DNA of 5,258 bases from Campylobacterota bacterium (GTDB lineage: Bacteria; Campylobacterota; Campylobacteria; Campylobacterales; JAADDG01): the NCBI GenBank assembly GCA_013154075.1, contig JAADDG010000146.1:1-5258 (forward strand). Reading direction: 5' to 3'. Below the pieces are notes generated by a model. It was not told where the DNA came from, made no database searches, and saw only the letters and a list, made by a program, of their open reading frames with translations. Position 1 is the first letter of the stretch, and each line of letters begins with the position of its first letter. Both the position numbers and the translations under genes were made by a program. Shown here one piece after another: positions 5,173 to 5,258 of this stretch.

Positions 5173-5258
5173 GTAAAGATACGATGTGGCTTATTATAGG
5201 CTTTATGGGGCAGTTTTTCTTCTCCATGAGGTTTCTTATCCAATGGATTCAAAGCGAA
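5169..5258 (+). CDS. LpxB N-terminal (LAB_N) domain small membrane protein, N-terminal part (3' end outside window)
   Basis: Thirty codons are visible before the window ends. After a short SKDT lead the protein enters a hydrophobic helix carrying the LAB_N signature: IGFMGQFFFSMRF then QWIQSE (GQ near residue 14, R21, QWIxSE at the end). Known: this domain is named after an N-terminal extension of some lipid A disaccharide synthases, but it occurs more often as a free protein of roughly 90-100 residues with a few membrane helices, next to GT2 and GT39 genes. Role inferred: helper or transporter for the polyprenyl-linked sugar made by the upstream enzyme. It is not itself the LpxB glycosyltransferase as far as can be seen; a full LpxB fusion cannot be excluded, because the 3' end is missing. 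The start is TTG, overlapping the upstream TGA by 4 bp. Confidence 0.85.
   Translation, partial: MSKDTMWLIIGFMGQFFFSMRFLIQWIQSE

Noticed and set aside
1..5258. CRISPR array, tRNA, rRNA or insertion sequence
   Set aside because: No regularly spaced repeats, cloverleaf-like sequence, rRNA motif, transposase motif or flanking terminal repeats were seen on reading both strands.

Overview
The window looks like a low-GC chromosomal segment of a Campylobacterota (Epsilonproteobacteria) member, most likely a free-living sulfur- or hydrogen-oxidising lineage rather than a host-adapted Campylobacter or Helicobacter. The reasons are the AT-rich codon use, extended TGNTATAAT-type -10 boxes without clear -35 boxes, and the mix of a small FlhB-like C-terminal protein, a PAS-GGDEF-EAL regulator and an AMMECR1 protein. 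Genus is not resolved, and the assignment rests on protein character rather than a database search.

Layout. (1) 1-203, + strand: the last 66 codons of an FlhB/YscU-family export-switch protein, probably the stand-alone FlhX type. (2) 292-1818, +: a complete gene of the AAA-ATPase-like / PD-(D/E)XK nuclease family (DUF1703 type), with its own extended -10 promoter, a short leader and a hairpin-plus-T-tract terminator. (3) 4200-1845, -: a two-gene unit transcribed toward gene 2. It holds a membrane-anchored PAS-GGDEF-EAL protein, followed with a 53-bp overlap by an AMMECR1-domain protein (AmmeMemoRadiSam protein A). (4) 4201-4440: a 240-bp, very AT-rich divergent promoter region. (5) 4441 to the end, +: a family 2 glycosyltransferase of the polyprenyl-phosphate sugar synthase type, overlapped by 4 bp (TTGA) by a small membrane protein with the LpxB N-terminal (LAB_N) motif, which runs off the window.

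How the genes relate. The EAL protein keeps every residue needed for c-di-GMP hydrolysis, but its GGDEF signature is replaced by DSSIF. It is best read as a phosphodiesterase with a membrane-tethered PAS sensor. It is probably translationally coupled to the AMMECR1 protein, whose biochemical role is unsettled. The glycosyltransferase/LAB_N pair is the start of what is probably an envelope-glycan or lipid A modification operon; a GT39/ArnT-like transferase would be expected just outside the window. The nuclease-like gene is an isolated unit with no visible functional link to its neighbours. Nothing here is clearly a new system. The points most worth following are the ATPase-nuclease orphan, the coupled EAL-AMMECR1 pair and the GT2-LAB_N module.
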